Shown here in pieces: positions 1 to 8,805 of a stretch of DNA of 55,005 nucleotides. A program made the translations under genes and the position numbers. Source of the stretch: JAGOMX01 sp041738135 (lineage in GTDB: Bacteria > Pseudomonadota > Alphaproteobacteria > JAGOMX01); contig JBGSQK010000009.1 of assembly GCA_041738135.1 (NCBI GenBank), positions 1 through 55,005 on the forward strand. The letters run 5' to 3'. Position 1 is the stretch's first letter, and the number at the start of each line of letters is the position of its first letter. The notes beneath the pieces are model-generated. The model had not been told where the DNA came from and did no database searches. It saw only the letters and a list, made by a program, of their open reading frames with translations.

Positions 1-54
1 TTTTCTCAGCTTTTCACGACACACCAGGTTTGTAACAAACAGTCTTGGCCTCAT
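1..54 (-). CDS. Possible N-terminus of a gene cut by the window edge
   Basis: An ATG on the minus strand at 54 opens a frame that stays open to the left edge, giving 18 residues (MRPRLFVTNLVCREKLRK). A good GGAGG ribosome binding site lies about five bases upstream. The fragment is too short to assign a family. It may be a real gene running off the window; the start signal is the only support. Confidence 0.35.
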   Translation of the reverse strand, partial: MRPRLFVTNLVCREKLRK

Positions 55-389
55 AACATCCTCCGAATGAGTTGAAAATACGGAGGACAGTCTGGACTAT
101 TTTAAAAGCTAAAAAAAGATGGGGTTAAATTGACGCTTACGAATCCGTTTTGGCTTAATTTTCATAAACAGGCGGTTTCGGGACACACAATGATTGAAAA
201 ATCCTGCTCAGAAAGGATTTGATGTCAAACACTTTGAGAATATACCAGAACTAGTGCCAATAGTATAAGTCCCGTAACCTTTCTGTTTTTGAGTTTGTGG
301 GATAACTTTGTTCATGAAAAATATAATTCCAGATGAAATTTTATAGAAACATAAAAATGAGCAGGGTTATCCTTCAAATTCCTTGATGA
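55..389. other. Gene-free stretch with a small hairpin
   Basis: No convincing coding frame, tRNA or repeat is visible here. A six-base stem (CCTCCG at 60-65 with CGGAGG at 81-86) is present, but its minus-strand copy doubles as the ribosome binding site of the edge gene, so it may have no separate role. The rest is AT-rich spacer downstream of the DUF952 gene. Confidence 0.4.
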
Positions 390-788
390 TTAATTAGCTA
401 TCACCCTATGTCCAATAACTGCTGTAAGGGGGATCTGCCTGTAAATATGCGGGTATTGATCGCCGCCAGGTTTGTTGGCTTCTATTTTTAAGGAACCTTC
501 GGTTAAGAGTTTAGGATTTATTTCGATCATGACGACAGGTCTAATCCCCTTGAAAAATTTTTGCAGGATTCTTTCCTTTTGATCATCAAGGGACGCATGA
601 ATAAAACCATCCTTTAAATCCATCGGAGATCCCCGGAAGGATCCGTCATGCTTAAAGGCTTCCCACTCAGAGGGCGTCAGTATTTTGAAGATATTTCCCA
701 TAGCTTGTTCCTGTTTCTTATGGTCATTGGCATGTGTGGGTTGCATAAAAACAAAGGCTATTGCAAAAAATACTGTGCTAAACTTCAT
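390..788 (-). CDS. Exported DUF952-family protein
   Basis: The 132-residue product matches the DUF952 family, recognisable from the core ILTPSEWEAF near residue 37 followed by GFIHAS. No enzymatic role is established for the family. Unlike typical DUF952 proteins, which are short and cytosolic, this one starts with a clear signal peptide (MKFSTVFFAIAFVFMQPTHA), so it should be periplasmic. The ATG at 788 is chosen because it begins the signal peptide and has a GGGGAG site upstream; longer readings run back into the preceding gene. It overlaps the end of the methyltransferase gene by 11 bases and is probably the last gene of the 0.4-3.1 kb operon. Confidence 0.75.
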   Translation of the reverse strand: MKFSTVFFAIAFVFMQPTHANDHKKQEQAMGNIFKILTPSEWEAFKHDGSFRGSPMDLKDGFIHASLDDQKERILQKFFKGIRPVVMIEINPKLLTEGSLKIEANKPGGDQYPHIYRQIPLTAVIGHRVIAN

Positions 789-1725
789 CCCAACCGTCTC
801 CCCATTCAGTTTTACGAGCGGCTTTATAAACCGATCCTTGGCGTTTTGTAATCTTCGCCCTGGTAAGCCCGCGGTTGCTGCACAAATCCAGCTCCACCAT
901 ACCGCTAGATGACGTGGGTTTTTTGACGACCCGAGCCAGCGGCCTTTCAAACAATTCCATCTTGGTTGCGATCAAATAGCTGTATTTCTCGTCCTCGTAA
1001 GGCAAGGTTCCCTTCATGCCCATATGTGTTTTGGATCTTTGCAGCCGTTGAGAAAAGTGACACCAGTCCTCGCCTGACATGGGGCATATATTTTTATGGG
1101 TGCAAGGAGCAATAATGTGGGCCCCTTGCTTGATCAATAATTCCCGCGCATCCCGAATGTTTTGAAATCCTTGTGGGGTGCCTGGTTCCACCAGCATAAG
1201 GAATTTCTCAGTTTTCTCCCAAGCGCTTACAACAAGTTTCATGCGAGCAGGGGAGGGCAATTCATTGAGTACATAAGAAAGAGTGACCAGATCGAACTGA
1301 GATTTTTCGGGAAGTTTTAAATGCGTTAAGTCTCCCTGCTGCCATGCCACATTGAGTTTAAGGTGGGAATGCTCAAGTATGTTCTTTCCAAGGTTTAACA
1401 GACCTGTGGTCTGATCGATGCATAAGATATTTTGAAGTTTGAGTTTGGGCGATAATCCCCAAATGACGCTGCCAGGTCCTGAGCCTAAGTCTAGAAGCGT
1501 CTGGATTTGATCTTGGTAGGGCTCCAGATGCACCGCAACCTCTCCCAAAACCGCAACAGTTGCGGGCATGCGAGCTTGCACATAGGCCAGCTGCATAGCA
1601 GGGGCGTTAAGAGTTATCTTGGTTCCTGCCCGATAGGATTGGCTTATAAATTCGTAAGCTGATTTAAGCTCAGCTACGGGAATGTCCTTTGCCATTGCTT
1701 CCAGGATTACATCAAGTTCTTTCAC
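778..1725 (-). CDS. Rsm22/METTL17-type small-subunit ribosome methyltransferase-like protein
   Basis: This 315-residue protein belongs to the Rsm22 family, bacterial relatives of the mitochondrial small-subunit assembly factor METTL17. The SAM-binding motif is visible as LLDLGSGPGS (about 77-86). Four cysteines, C208, C214, C222 and C282, sit in the spacing expected for the 4Fe-4S cluster known in METTL17, so cluster binding is likely. Its probable role is in 30S subunit maturation, though catalytic activity of the family is uncertain. Translation seems to start at a GTG at 1725, 21 bases after the DUF2155 stop, with GGTGA upstream. Confidence 0.82.
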   Translation of the reverse strand: MKELDVILEAMAKDIPVAELKSAYEFISQSYRAGTKITLNAPAMQLAYVQARMPATVAVLGEVAVHLEPYQDQIQTLLDLGSGPGSVIWGLSPKLKLQNILCIDQTTGLLNLGKNILEHSHLKLNVAWQQGDLTHLKLPEKSQFDLVTLSYVLNELPSPARMKLVVSAWEKTEKFLMLVEPGTPQGFQNIRDARELLIKQGAHIIAPCTHKNICPMSGEDWCHFSQRLQRSKTHMGMKGTLPYEDEKYSYLIATKMELFERPLARVVKKPTSSSGMVELDLCSNRGLTRAKITKRQGSVYKAARKTEWGDGWDEV

Positions 1726-1746
1726 GAGACTATTTTCACCAGAAGC

Positions 1747-2301
1747 TTAATCTTCGGGCTGATCATCGTCTGATTCATCCACATGTTTGAAAGTCGATTT
1801 GACTTCCTCAACAACAACTTCTGTTTCCACAGGAGGTTCTTCCACAACGGGAGCTGCAGCTTCAACAAGCTGAGGAGGCAATACTGCCTCTTGCACCCAT
1901 ATATCATAGACGGGATGTTCCAGCGCAGACAGGGCCGGATTTGAAGCAAACATCCAACCAGAAAAAACCTTCTGTCGTTGTTGCCCAGATTTATTATCAA
2001 AAATTTCCAGAAAACATGCGGATTCTGGTTGGTCTTCGGGCGGTGAGCGACTGGCACTACGAACATAAATCTCAAGACTTCCAAAGTGGACTTTTTGGTT
2101 CACCATGACTTCTGATGTGAAAACCCGTGCACTTATTTTATCTAAGCCCCTAAGTACGATCTTCTCAGTTTCAATCCAATTATCTGTTTGATGTAACACT
2201 TCCTCTGGCTCAGGGGGTGCATCAATGCTGTACACTGCTGCTTCCGCAAAGGCTAATGATGGGACAAAAAATAGAAGTGAACTCAAATATCTCAGTTTCA
2301 T
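1747..2301 (-). CDS. Exported DUF2155-domain protein
   Basis: The 184-residue product is a DUF2155 protein, a family largely confined to alphaproteobacteria. A signal peptide (MKLRYLSSLLFFVPSLAFA) is followed by the conserved core, including CFLEIFD and SGWMFASNPALSALEHPVYDIWV, and then a proline-, glutamate- and valine-rich tail. The function is unknown; the export signal and the mlaD neighbour point to the envelope. Its ATG overlaps the mlaD stop by four bases, so the two are translationally coupled. NDUFA12-mlaD-DUF2155 is a conserved alphaproteobacterial gene order. Confidence 0.85.
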   Translation of the reverse strand: MKLRYLSSLLFFVPSLAFAEAAVYSIDAPPEPEEVLHQTDNWIETEKIVLRGLDKISARVFTSEVMVNQKVHFGSLEIYVRSASRSPPEDQPESACFLEIFDNKSGQQRQKVFSGWMFASNPALSALEHPVYDIWVQEAVLPPQLVEAAAPVVEEPPVETEVVVEEVKSTFKHVDESDDDQPED

Positions 2302-2762
2302 TTCTTTGGCTCTTCTTCTTTATCTTTTTTGCTGAAAATAACCTGTCCGATCATTGCTTCTAAACTGACAGACGCCTGCGTATAAGTAATTTCTTCACCG
2401 GCCTTCAAGAATTCATCATCCCCGCCCGGCACCAAAGCAATATATTTAGAGCCCAACAAACCGCCGCTTATGATTTCTGCTGAGCTGTCTTTAGGAAGCT
2501 TGATACGATGCTCTATATCCAATGTCAAAATGGCCTGGTAGGTTTCAGGATCGATCTCTACGGATTGCACCCTTCCAATAGCCACGCCACTTAAACGAAT
2601 ATCCGATCCTGCTTGAACGCCATCGATGCGGTCAAATTTAGCGGTGAGACTATAGCCATCAGTTGTGTCAAGCTGGCTGCTTTTATAAGCAAACGCTAGG
2701 AAAAATCCTGCGATCGTTAAAACGACAAAACCCATAACGGTTTCGATAACATTGTGTTTCAT
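2298..2762 (-). CDS. mlaD: MlaD-like MCE-domain lipid transport protein
   Basis: The 154-residue protein has one N-terminal membrane helix (about 9-26) and a single MCE domain (about 38-115, with GVQAGSDIRLSGVAIGRV). In the Mla pathway MlaD is the periplasmic, membrane-anchored hexamer that hands phospholipids between the MlaFEB transporter and the periplasmic carrier MlaC. The mlaE, mlaF and mlaC genes are not in this window, as is usual for this alphaproteobacterial arrangement. The gene overlaps DUF2155 by four bases. Confidence 0.88.
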   Translation of the reverse strand: MKHNVIETVMGFVVLTIAGFFLAFAYKSSQLDTTDGYSLTAKFDRIDGVQAGSDIRLSGVAIGRVQSVEIDPETYQAILTLDIEHRIKLPKDSSAEIISGGLLGSKYIALVPGGDDEFLKAGEEITYTQASVSLEAMIGQVIFSKKDKEEEPKK

Positions 2763-2778
2763 AATTTAAATCCTTTTA

Positions 2779-3126
2779 CTATTTATCATTATCAGGCTGC
2801 CAAGCCCCATAATATGTTGCGGCACGGTTAACAGGTGGCTCGTACGCCTTTTTTGTTCCCGTCAAGTTAGGCTCATGTGGCTTTTCCCACTTGTAATTAA
2901 CAGGGGGTACTTCCTCAGGCGTTTTGTCCGTGGTGAAATGCAGCCACGCGTGCCATTCAGCAGGAACCTTGGAGCCTTCCGCCCTACCACTATATACCAC
3001 CCAACGCCGAGGTTGCCTATCTTTTGGTTTACCAAAAAAGAATCCCTCTCTATAGTACTGGTTTCCGTAGCTGTCAGAGGCAACGCGTACGCCTTTGAAG
3101 AAAGTTAGCAATTTTGCTGCACTCAT
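2779..3126 (-). CDS. NADH:ubiquinone oxidoreductase subunit NDUFA12
   Basis: The 115-residue product matches NDUFA12, a supernumerary subunit of respiratory complex I shared by alphaproteobacteria and mitochondria. Recognisable parts are the ...VRVASDSYGNQYY segment, RRWVVYSGRAEGSKVPAEWHAWLH, and a C-terminal ATYYGAWQP motif. The ATG at 3126 is preferred over the longer reading because the family starts here and AAGG lies upstream. It is the first gene of the minus-strand cluster and diverges from rimP. Confidence 0.93.
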   Translation of the reverse strand: MSAAKLLTFFKGVRVASDSYGNQYYREGFFFGKPKDRQPRRWVVYSGRAEGSKVPAEWHAWLHFTTDKTPEEVPPVNYKWEKPHEPNLTGTKKAYEPPVNRAATYYGAWQPDNDK

Positions 3127-3181
3127 GTGAGACCTTTTTTCGTGTTTTCTAACCAACAGTATACCTGATATCACAAAATTC

Positions 3182-3209
3182 TTGCAATGTAAGAATTAAT
3201 CAGTATTAT
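3182..3209 (+). promoter_or_regulatory. Candidate promoter for rimP-nusA
   Basis: TTGCAA at 3182-3187 and TATTAT at 3204-3209 are separated by 16 bases in the divergent gap between NDUFA12 and rimP. They resemble vegetative -35 and -10 boxes. Only sequence similarity supports this call. Confidence 0.3.
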
Positions 3210-3292
3210 TGGCGGTAATATTAGTATGAAGCTGCAAGGGCGGGTTTTTATGGACTCGCCTTTTGCTTAGGTTGCAGGTTAGAAGAATACGT

Positions 3293-3766
3293 ATGAGTGT
3301 GGAACAAAAAATTGAAGCTATGCTAACCTTGCCCCTGACGGAGCTTGGTTTAGGAATTGTTCGGGTTCAGATTTCTGGTTCGCAACGCAAAGTTTTGGAA
3401 ATTATGATCGAGCGGCTTGATGGCCAGTCGGTCAACATTGCGGATTGTGTGAAGGCGAGTAAGGAGTCTTCGGCCTTTTTAGATGTGGATGATCCCATAC
3501 AAGGGTCTTACTCTCTAGAGGTGACTTCGCCAGGACTTGACAGGCCGTTGGTTAAAAAGGCTGACTACAAACGTTTTGAAGGCTCTGAGATCAAATTGGA
3601 GACCTTTATTGCTAAGGATGATAAAAAGCGCTTTTCAGGTATTTTATCTCAAGTGAGCGACGATCGTTTTGTTTTGACAGCCGAATCACCAAAGGGCCCT
3701 GTAGATATTGAATTTGAATATACCGAGATTAAAAAAGCAAAATTAGTTCCTGATTTGGACTTTTAA
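3293..3766 (+). CDS. rimP: Ribosome maturation factor RimP
   Basis: The 157-residue protein matches RimP, which helps late assembly of the 30S subunit. Family signatures include the ALDVDDPIQG-like segment (here FLDVDDPIQGSYSLEVTSPGLDRPL), the most conserved stretch of the family. The ATG at 3293 is chosen because the protein then starts MSVEQKIEAML as is typical; the longer reading adds an arginine-rich stretch without homology. It lies 15 bases before nusA, the universal rimP-nusA pairing. Confidence 0.93.
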   Translation: MSVEQKIEAMLTLPLTELGLGIVRVQISGSQRKVLEIMIERLDGQSVNIADCVKASKESSAFLDVDDPIQGSYSLEVTSPGLDRPLVKKADYKRFEGSEIKLETFIAKDDKKRFSGILSQVSDDRFVLTAESPKGPVDIEFEYTEIKKAKLVPDLDF

Positions 3767-3781
3767 GAAGAAAGAGAGCCG

Positions 3782-5320
3782 ATGATGACCGTAAATACAA
3801 CTGAGTTGTTACATATAGCCGAAACGGTTGCCCGCGAAAAAGGAATTGAGCGGGAAGAAGTTGTAACTGCAATGGAAATGGCAATCCAGAAAGCTGGTCG
3901 GACCAAGTATGGTTACGAGCACGATATTCGTGCGCATATAGATCGCTCTACAGGTCAAATAGATCTTTCCCGTTATAGAGAGATCGTTGAAACTGTTGAG
4001 GACGAAGTGACTCAACTGGATCTAGCTGCTGCAAAGACATTTAGGTCGAACGCGCAAGTGGGTGAGTTCATTATTGATGCATTACCACCTATAGATTTTG
4101 GACGGGTTGCGGCGCAAACTGCAAGGCAGGTCATCATCCAGAAAGTGCGTGAAGCTGAACGTGAGCGCCAATTCAAGGAATACCAAAATCGTCAAGGCGA
4201 AATTATCAATGGTCTTGTTAAGCGCGTTGAATTTGGAAATGTGTTTGTTGATTTGGGTAGAGCCGAAGGTCTATTAAGACGTGAAGAAACCATACCTCGT
4301 GAAACCATTAAGGTTGGCGATCGCCTACGCTGCTTCATTATGGAAGTTCGTAATGAGCCCCATGGATCGCAAATCTTTCTATCCAGGACACATCCTCAGT
4401 TTATGGCTGAACTTTTCAAGCAAGAAGTTCCCGAGATTTATGATGGTATCATAGAAATCAAGTCAGTTGCACGCGACCCGGGTAGTCGTGCCAAGATTGC
4501 GGTGTACACTCATGATTCAAGCATTGACCCAGTGGGCGCTTGTGTGGGTATGCGCGGTAGCCGTGTTCAGGCCGTTGTCGGAGAAATGCATGGCGAAAAA
4601 GTTGATATTGTGCCATGGTCCAGTGATATTGCCACATTTATGGTCAATGCGTTGGCACCTGCAGAAGTTTCCAGGGTTATTGTTGAAGAGGACGAAAACC
4701 GCATTCAAGTGATTGTTCCTGACGATCAACAGAGTCTTGCCATTGGTAGGCGTGGCCAAAACGTACGTTTGGCAGCACAACTGACGGGCTGGGAAATTGA
4801 TATTAGCACTGAAACCAGTGATTCAGAGCGCCGTACGTCGGAAATGGAGTCTTCGGTAGAGCTTTACACAAGGGCCTTGGATGTTGACGAAGTCATCGCC
4901 AGGTTGCTTGCAACGGAAGGTTTCTCATCGGTAGAAGAAATTGCGTACGTGGAATCAGAAGAGCTAACATCTATTGAAGGCTTTGATGAAGACGTGGCCA
5001 CTGAGCTGCAAAAGCGTGCAAGAGATTTTCTTGAGGAAGAAGAGAAGAGGAACACCGAACAGTATAAAGAGTTAGGTGTGTCTGAAGAACTGGCTCAACT
5101 TGAAGGGCTGTCTCCTAAGATGTTGACTATCCTCGGTGAAAATAAAATTAAGACCCTGGATGATTTTGCAGACTTGGCTGGTGATGAAGTAGTTGAATTG
5201 TTGGCTAGTTGTAACTTAACATTGGACGAAGCAAACGATATGATTATGGCGGCTCGGGCCCACTGGTTCGAAGATGACCACAAGCCCATAACGGATGAGG
5301 TCGCCGAAATCGAAGATTAA
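3782..5320 (+). CDS. nusA: Transcription termination/antitermination factor NusA
   Basis: The 512-residue protein has the full NusA layout: an N-terminal polymerase-binding domain (1-130), S1 domain (about 135-200), two KH domains (about 230-345, with GACVGMRGSRVQ and AIGRRGQNVRLA), and two C-terminal acidic helix-hairpin-helix repeats (about 365-500). It binds RNA polymerase and modulates pausing, termination and antitermination. The start is the first of two tandem ATGs, downstream of GAAAGAGAG. It is probably co-transcribed with rimP and infB. Confidence 0.97.
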   Translation: MMTVNTTELLHIAETVAREKGIEREEVVTAMEMAIQKAGRTKYGYEHDIRAHIDRSTGQIDLSRYREIVETVEDEVTQLDLAAAKTFRSNAQVGEFIIDALPPIDFGRVAAQTARQVIIQKVREAERERQFKEYQNRQGEIINGLVKRVEFGNVFVDLGRAEGLLRREETIPRETIKVGDRLRCFIMEVRNEPHGSQIFLSRTHPQFMAELFKQEVPEIYDGIIEIKSVARDPGSRAKIAVYTHDSSIDPVGACVGMRGSRVQAVVGEMHGEKVDIVPWSSDIATFMVNALAPAEVSRVIVEEDENRIQVIVPDDQQSLAIGRRGQNVRLAAQLTGWEIDISTETSDSERRTSEMESSVELYTRALDVDEVIARLLATEGFSSVEEIAYVESEELTSIEGFDEDVATELQKRARDFLEEEEKRNTEQYKELGVSEELAQLEGLSPKMLTILGENKIKTLDDFADLAGDEVVELLASCNLTLDEANDMIMAARAHWFEDDHKPITDEVAEIED

Positions 5321-5526
5321 GTCGGCATGCCTAATTGAGAGTTTGCCGACGCAAGGATGTTACTCCTCAAGTAGGATATGTATCCAAGGATATGCAAGGC
5401 TTGGGCTAGTCTTAAAGACCAGCCCAAGAAAGCCTCCGAATTGTTCCTAGGATCTGCCTAAGAGCACAAGATACCCGAAAGGGTCGGGAGTAGTAGAAGT
5501 TTAATAGGCAACGAACGAGCGTAAAC
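5321..5526 (+). promoter_or_regulatory. Structured nusA-infB spacer lacking ylxR
   Basis: The spacer has no open frame. It can fold a hairpin from GTCGGCA (5321-5327) with TGCCGAC (5344-5350), and a stronger one at 5400-5428 whose arms (CTTGGGCT-GTCT and AGAC-AGCCCAAG) pair around a single mismatch. Neither has a downstream U-tract, so they do not look like intrinsic terminators. A third small hairpin ACCC-GAAA-GGGT follows. The ylxR gene that commonly sits here is absent. The leader may affect infB expression; this is inference. Confidence 0.5.
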
Positions 5527-8055
5527 ATGAGTGAAGAAAAAAACGATAGCGGCAAAAAGACATTAAGTCTTTCTGCCAAATTAGATCCAAAGAAAGCTGA
5601 ATCTGGTCAGGTTAGGCAAAGCTTCTCTCATGGCCGCTCTAAGCAAGTAGCTGTTGAAGTCAAAAAGCGCCGTATCATAAATAAACCCAATGAGACTCCT
5701 GGTTCTGATGCTGCTAAAGCAGCTCACGCTGCGGCAGCCATTCCTAAGGGCTTGACTGAAAAAGAATGGAATGCGCGCCTGAATGCTGTAAAGGCAGAGG
5801 CGGAGCGTAGCAAGGTAGCTGACGAAGCTGCTAAAGTTGCTGCTGAAGAAGCAGCTTTGCGTGCCATTGAAGAGGAAAAACGGAAAGCTGAAGAGGCTTT
5901 GAACGCCCCAGCAGTTGAAGAACCGATCGAAGAAGAAGTAGCAACTGAAAGCGTAGCAAGCGCCGAAGAAACAGTTGCTACAGAATCACCATTAGCCACA
6001 GAAGCAAGTTCAGGTCTTCCAGAAGAATTACCTAAAAAGACCACCGTCACAGACGAGGAAGACGAGTTTGATGAATTCGGTGTGAAGAAGAAGGTCAAGC
6101 ATGACGTTGCAAAGGCAAAGGTTGTTAAGAAAGACCTGACGCGCCGCGAAACGAAGCTCACCCTTGAAAAGGCACTTATTCAAACCGAAGTGGATGAAGA
6201 AGTTGGTTTGCGTCCTCGCAGTCAAGCTGCAGCAAGACGCTTCCGAGAAAAAGGTAGAAAAAAATCTTTCTCACAAGAATTTGAACCAAAGAAAGTCGTA
6301 CGCGAAGTAACTATTCCTGAGACCATCACGGTCCAAGAATTAGCCAATCGTATGGCTGTGCGCACAGCCGAAGTTATTAAGGCCCTCATGAAAATGGGCG
6401 TCATGGCAACGATCAATCAAGTGCTGGATGCCGACACTGCTGAACTGGTTGTTCAAGAGTCCGGACACATCGTAAAGCGTGTGTCAGAAGCAGACGTAGA
6501 AATTGGTCTGGGCCTCATCGATGCGGATACCCATGAGACATTGTTGCCTAGGGCACCAGTTGTAACCGTTATGGGCCACGTGGACCATGGTAAGACTTCA
6601 CTGCTGGACGCAATTCGTGCAACAGACGTCGTATCAAAAGAGTCGGGTGGAATCACCCAGCATATTGGTGCGTATCAAGTGCACCTGCCTGGGCATGAGC
6701 AAGCCATTACATTTATTGATACCCCAGGACATGCTGCATTTACGGAAATGAGAGCGCGTGGCGCCAAGGTGACGGACATCGTTATCCTTGTAGTTGCCGC
6801 CGATGACGGTATCAAAGAACAAACCGTTGAAGCGATCAGTCACGTAAAAGCTGCAGGTGTTCCCATGATTGTAGCCATTAACAAAATTGATAAGCCTGGT
6901 GCTGACCCTGATCGCGTCCGTAATGAACTGTTGTCCCATGAAATCGTTTTAGAAACGTTGGGCGGCGATACTATGGATGTGGAAATCTCTGCCAAACAAA
7001 AACTCAATATCGATAAACTTTTGGAAACAGTACTGCTACAGGCAGAGATGCTTGAACTTAAGGCAAATCCAAAGCGTGCAGCACAAGGTGCTGTGGTTGA
7101 AGCTAAAATGGAAAAAGGTAGAGGATCTATCGCTACCGTATTGGTTCAGCATGGAACTTTACGCGTCGGTGACGTGTTCGTGGCCGGCTCACAAGTGGGT
7201 AAGGTGCGTGCTCTTATTGATGAGCATGGCGTTAATATTGAGAGTGCTGGTCCTTCCATGCCTGTGGAAGTTCTTGGTTTCAACGACACCCCTTACGCGG
7301 GTGACGATTTCCACGTTGTTAACAACGAGGGTCGAGCAAGGGAAATTGCGCAATATCGTGCGCACCGCGATAAAACTCTCTCTGCGGCTAAATCAAAGAT
7401 GTCGCTTGAGGATCTCTTTGCGCAGCAAGCGACCGCTGATAAAAAAGAATTGGCAGTTGTTATCAAGGGTGACGTGGGTGGTTCTGTAGAAGCGCTGGTC
7501 AGCAGCTTAAGCAAGTTTAACAGCGATGAAGTCCATGTACGCGTGTTACATTCAGGCGTTGGTGGTATCACGGAACGCGATGTTATTTTGGCGAACGCTT
7601 CCAATGGTTTGATCATCGGATTTAACGTTCGTGCCAATCCGCAAGCAAGAGATTTGGCAAAACGCGAGAACATTAACATTCGTTACTATTCCATCATTTA
7701 TGATGTGATCGATGATGTCAAAGCCGCGCTTACGGGTATGCTTTCACCGACTTTACGTGAAAAATACTTGGGTCAGGCTGAAATTCGTCTCATCTACAAC
7801 ATTACCAAAGTTGGTAAGGTTGCAGGTTGTATGATAACTGAAGGTCTCGTTAAGCGCGGTGCTAAGGTCAGATTGCTCCGTGATGATGTGGTTATTCATG
7901 AAGGTACACTGAAGACCTTGCGTAGGTTTAAAGACGAAGTTAAGGAAGTCAAAGAAGGCTTTGAATGTGGTATGGCCTTTGAGAATTACCATGACATCAA
8001 GGAAAATGACAAGATCGAATGTTTCGAGATAGAAGAAATAGCACGGACACTCTAG
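5527..8055 (+). CDS. infB: Translation initiation factor IF-2
   Basis: The 842-residue GTPase delivers initiator tRNA to the 30S subunit. A charged, alanine- and glutamate-rich N-terminal region (about 1-260) precedes the IF2 N-domain (EVTIPETITVQELANRM, about 264-280). The G domain has GHVDHGKTS, DTPGH and NKID, followed by the beta-barrel and C-terminal domains. The length fits alphaproteobacterial IF-2. The usual downstream rbfA-truB-rpsO genes are missing; plsC follows instead. Confidence 0.97.
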   Translation: MSEEKNDSGKKTLSLSAKLDPKKAESGQVRQSFSHGRSKQVAVEVKKRRIINKPNETPGSDAAKAAHAAAAIPKGLTEKEWNARLNAVKAEAERSKVADEAAKVAAEEAALRAIEEEKRKAEEALNAPAVEEPIEEEVATESVASAEETVATESPLATEASSGLPEELPKKTTVTDEEDEFDEFGVKKKVKHDVAKAKVVKKDLTRRETKLTLEKALIQTEVDEEVGLRPRSQAAARRFREKGRKKSFSQEFEPKKVVREVTIPETITVQELANRMAVRTAEVIKALMKMGVMATINQVLDADTAELVVQESGHIVKRVSEADVEIGLGLIDADTHETLLPRAPVVTVMGHVDHGKTSLLDAIRATDVVSKESGGITQHIGAYQVHLPGHEQAITFIDTPGHAAFTEMRARGAKVTDIVILVVAADDGIKEQTVEAISHVKAAGVPMIVAINKIDKPGADPDRVRNELLSHEIVLETLGGDTMDVEISAKQKLNIDKLLETVLLQAEMLELKANPKRAAQGAVVEAKMEKGRGSIATVLVQHGTLRVGDVFVAGSQVGKVRALIDEHGVNIESAGPSMPVEVLGFNDTPYAGDDFHVVNNEGRAREIAQYRAHRDKTLSAAKSKMSLEDLFAQQATADKKELAVVIKGDVGGSVEALVSSLSKFNSDEVHVRVLHSGVGGITERDVILANASNGLIIGFNVRANPQARDLAKRENINIRYYSIIYDVIDDVKAALTGMLSPTLREKYLGQAEIRLIYNITKVGKVAGCMITEGLVKRGAKVRLLRDDVVIHEGTLKTLRRFKDEVKEVKEGFECGMAFENYHDIKENDKIECFEIEEIARTL

Positions 8056-8087
8056 CCATTAACCAAGTGATGGCCGGTGAAAGAAAT

Positions 8088-8795
8088 ATGGGGCGAGCGG
8101 TTATACGCTCGCTCATATTTAACGTTGTTCTTTTTGTTACATTGCCACTGTTCATGCTTTTTAACATGCCTATGTTGCTCCGAAGAAATCCCCCTTTTTA
8201 TTTTGCAAAACAAGCTGGATTTTATGGATTATGGCTTGCCAAAGTCATATGCGGCATAGATTTCAAGATAGTTGGACATGATAATATTCCTTCAGGTCCT
8301 TGTATAATAGCCTGTAAGCATCAATCCGCATGGGATACCTTCGCCTTATCCTATATATTTCCACAAGCATCCTATGTGTTGAAGAAAGAGCTGACTAAAA
8401 TCCCGATTTTTGGCCGGTATATTAAGAAATACGACATGATTTCCATAGACCGTAAACGGGGCCTTAAAGCCATTATGGACTTACGGACGCAAGCAAAATC
8501 TCTTCTCGGCCAGAATAGACAAATTATTATATTCCCGGAAGGCTCAAGAACGGCGCCAGGGGACACGGTCACTTATCAAAAGGGCGTTTTGGCTCTATAC
8601 AAAGACTTTGATTACCCCGTTATTCCTGTTGCATTAAACTCTGGTGTATGTTGGGGAAGAAGGAGTTGGATTAAATGGCCGGGAGTCATTACCATACAAT
8701 TTTTGCCTGCGATCAAGAATGATTTGGAAGGCGACGTTTTCATGGAACAACTTTCTGACTCCATTGAAACTGCATCCATCGCATTGATAAAATAG
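8088..8795 (+). CDS. plsC: 1-acyl-sn-glycerol-3-phosphate acyltransferase
   Basis: The 235-residue membrane protein is an LPLAT-family acyltransferase that adds the second acyl chain to make phosphatidic acid. The catalytic HX4D box reads HQSAWD, and the substrate-binding FPEGSRTAPG motif follows about 80 residues later. One or two hydrophobic helices lie near the N-terminus (about 8-28). The ATG at 8088 is preferred because GGTGAAAGAA precedes it; an in-frame ATG at 8070 and longer readings overlapping infB lack this. Confidence 0.88.
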   Translation: MGRAVIRSLIFNVVLFVTLPLFMLFNMPMLLRRNPPFYFAKQAGFYGLWLAKVICGIDFKIVGHDNIPSGPCIIACKHQSAWDTFALSYIFPQASYVLKKELTKIPIFGRYIKKYDMISIDRKRGLKAIMDLRTQAKSLLGQNRQIIIFPEGSRTAPGDTVTYQKGVLALYKDFDYPVIPVALNSGVCWGRRSWIKWPGVITIQFLPAIKNDLEGDVFMEQLSDSIETASIALIK

Positions 8796-8805
8796 AGAGA
8801 GTAAA

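Noticed and set aside
1722..2084. A 120-codon minus-strand frame inside DUF2155
   Set aside because: It is a shadow of the DUF2155 gene on the same strand, which has a signal peptide and family match.
5400..5428. Intrinsic terminator or 6S-like RNA between nusA and infB
   Set aside because: The hairpin has no U-tract, and the spacer is too short and lacks the long bulged helix of 6S RNA.
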